From the NCBI RefSeq assembly GCF_009455635.1, contig NZ_QPER01000002.1, positions 186,001-250,000 of the forward strand: a stretch of 64,000 bases of DNA. Direction: 5' to 3'. The stretch is from Paraburkholderia agricolaris (GTDB taxonomy: Bacteria > Pseudomonadota > Gammaproteobacteria > Burkholderiales > Burkholderiaceae). Each line of letters starts with the position of its first letter. Position 1 is the first letter of the stretch. A program made the translations under genes and the position numbers. This document shows positions 62,939 to 64,000 of this stretch, piece after piece. The notes beneath the pieces are model-generated. The model had not been told where the DNA came from. It worked only from the letters and a program-made list of their open reading frames with translations, and made no database searches.

Positions 62939-63406
62939 GTGACAAGGCGCATACCTCTGGACGATGAGCATGAGTTCGCGTTCTGGAAAACAGAGCAGGA
63001 GGCCGAAGCAAAGTCCCTCCGGCGTGTTCTTGTTGGGCACAAGGACAAGGCAATCGGCGAGTCACTTTGCATTTTGCTGTCTCTTAAAGGCTATGAGGCG
63101 GTATATGCACGTGATACTGCGCAAGCCCGGCTATACCTTAGGTGCTGGGCACCCCATGCATTGCTGCTGGACACAAGACTTGACGCCGCGTCCGACTATC
63201 AATTCATTCAGACAATCCGGGCGGACGCAGCTACCGCAAATGTGCTGATTCTTGCGATGAGTAATATCTGGCCGCTTGATTCGGTGCTGGCCTTGCGAAA
63301 AGCGGGCTTCGACGGGCATTGCCGAAGACCATGCTCGCTTTGGCGCATTGTCGATCTGCTGGACGGACACTTCGTCGAAACGGTCAAACGTCGCGGCCAA
63401 CCGTAG
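62939..63406 (+). CDS. Receiver-domain protein with degenerate active site
   Basis: The start is a GTG at 62939. The 155-residue protein folds like a receiver: residues 28-35 are strand 1, LSLKGYEAVYARDTAQARLY is helix 1/strand 2, and D78 lies in HALLLDTRLDAASDYQFI. The acidic pair expected after strand 1 is replaced by VGHKDKAI, and the conserved lysine is arginine in CRRPCSLWRI. It may act as a phosphorylation-independent signalling or decoy domain. It follows the kinase by 220 bp in the same direction. Confidence 0.8.
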   Translation: MTRRIPLDDEHEFAFWKTEQEAEAKSLRRVLVGHKDKAIGESLCILLSLKGYEAVYARDTAQARLYLRCWAPHALLLDTRLDAASDYQFIQTIRADAATANVLILAMSNIWPLDSVLALRKAGFDGHCRRPCSLWRIVDLLDGHFVETVKRRGQP

Positions 63407-63481
63407 AAGAGAAAGAACTTGGGTTTAGACGTAGTTGCCGTCCCGGTTGGATCCGAAAAGGGCCACCTTATCGATTGGCAA

Positions 63482-63505
63482 CAAAAAAACCGGCGCTGAG
63501 CCGGT
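63482..63505 (-). terminator. Intrinsic terminator for the small acidic protein gene
   Basis: On the minus strand ACCGGC (63500-63505) and GCCGGT (63489-63494) form a six-bp stem with a five-base loop, followed by TTTTTTTG. It lies 28 bp beyond the stop codon of the leftward gene at 63534-63761. Confidence 0.8.
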
Positions 63506-63533
63506 CGTTCTGTTCCTGCACGCCTGCAAGGAC

Positions 63534-63761
63534 TTAACCAGGCGTGCCTGGGTGACGAACACGCGTACGGGCGTTCCATACTCCTAGCGACGTCCAGACA
63601 CGCTTTCCCCAAGGCTTCGGTTTCGGCGGCACTTCCGCGTTCATGTCCTTCGAATCCTGCGTGGGTGCGATCGCTTCGCTGTGCTCCTGTGCAAGCGCCG
63701 CAGTCTCCCTACGTTTCCTGTTTTCCTCAATTTCTTCCTTGTCCACTTGGTCATCAATCAT
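63534..63761 (-). CDS. Small charged protein, function unknown
   Basis: From the ATG at 63759-63761 (GGGAGAG upstream) the product is 75 residues. The first half is acidic and helical (MIDDQVDKEEIEENRKRRET), the middle is alanine/proline rich, and the C-terminus is basic (RTRVRHPGTPG). No family is recognised. The strong ribosome binding site and terminator support a real gene. Confidence 0.65.
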   Translation of the reverse strand: MIDDQVDKEEIEENRKRRETAALAQEHSEAIAPTQDSKDMNAEVPPKPKPWGKRVWTSLGVWNARTRVRHPGTPG

Positions 63762-64000
63762 GCTGCTCTCCCACTTTGAGAATCGGTGCGCGTACTGGCT
63801 TTCTGTCCGTACGCGGGCGGTACGGCGAGACGACTGCATGTCGAATCGTGTTTCACGTTACTGGTCACGCGGCTGGCAGGGCGGAAATGTCTGGCAGAAC
63901 GCGAATCGCCGTACCCCCGGAACACACGCAATGTTGGGAGGCATCGTAGCCACGGCTGGGGTTTGGAAACTGAAGCACCGCGATCAGCTTTGCTCGCATA

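Overview
The window is GC-rich chromosomal DNA that looks like the accessory-rich part of a Paraburkholderia or Burkholderia-type betaproteobacterial replicon. The basis is the very high density of LysR, TetR and MerR regulators each paired with one or two oxidoreductases, UbiD/UbiX and isoquinoline-oxidoreductase-like catabolic enzymes, the codon usage, and the family types; no rRNA, tRNA or core genes are present to fix the species. No CRISPR array or prophage structural genes were seen.

Region 1 (1-8.5 kb) is catabolic. A tightly coupled leftward operon carries two sister amidohydrolases, a UbiD decarboxylase and the start of its UbiX cofactor partner, controlled by a divergent LysR. Next to it a LysR faces a two-gene molybdenum hydroxylase (2Fe-2S subunit plus Tat-exported molybdopterin subunit). 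Region 2 (8.6-14.7 kb) holds a complete IS256-family element with terminal repeats and a target duplication, two lipoproteins, and an unusual module: a palindromic operator overlapping a promoter, a multi-stem C4-like RNA leader and an orphan gene. Region 3 (14.7-32.4 kb) is a mosaic of LysR/TetR regulators with short-chain dehydrogenases, an epimerase-DoxX pair, a frameshifted FAD monooxygenase, a DHFR-like/SRPBCC/ArsR operon, and many gene scraps (SDR, LysR, MFS, oxidoreductase, PfpI, EamA), showing repeated insertion and decay.

Region 4 (32.5-37.7 kb) is a MerR regulon: old yellow enzyme, alpha/beta hydrolase, MerR, acetoacetate-decarboxylase-like protein, a second MerR and an Hsp31-like protein. 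Three promoters with the same -35/19-bp/-10 design, typical of MerR activation, sit before three transcription units. Region 5 (37.8-48.6 kb) has an MDR dehydrogenase facing an XRE regulator, HxlR facing an NmrA-type reductase, LysR facing an MFS exporter, a WYL regulator, a VOC protein, a carboxyl methyltransferase, a DMT exporter, and an NTF2/MerR pair.

Region 6 (48.9-64 kb) includes a PDZ secreted protein, a TetR/SDR pair with duplicated operators, a small secreted repeat protein with a clear terminator, a LysR-controlled MBL/tautomerase operon, a methyltransferase and MFS transporter, GST, isochorismatase-like hydrolase, GNAT, and a soluble histidine kinase flanked by a normal and a degenerate receiver protein. 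Overall the genes read as many small, individually regulated units for detoxification or catabolism of aromatic and electrophilic compounds. Start sites below were moved to the codon with a plausible ribosome binding site where the longest reading frame was implausible.
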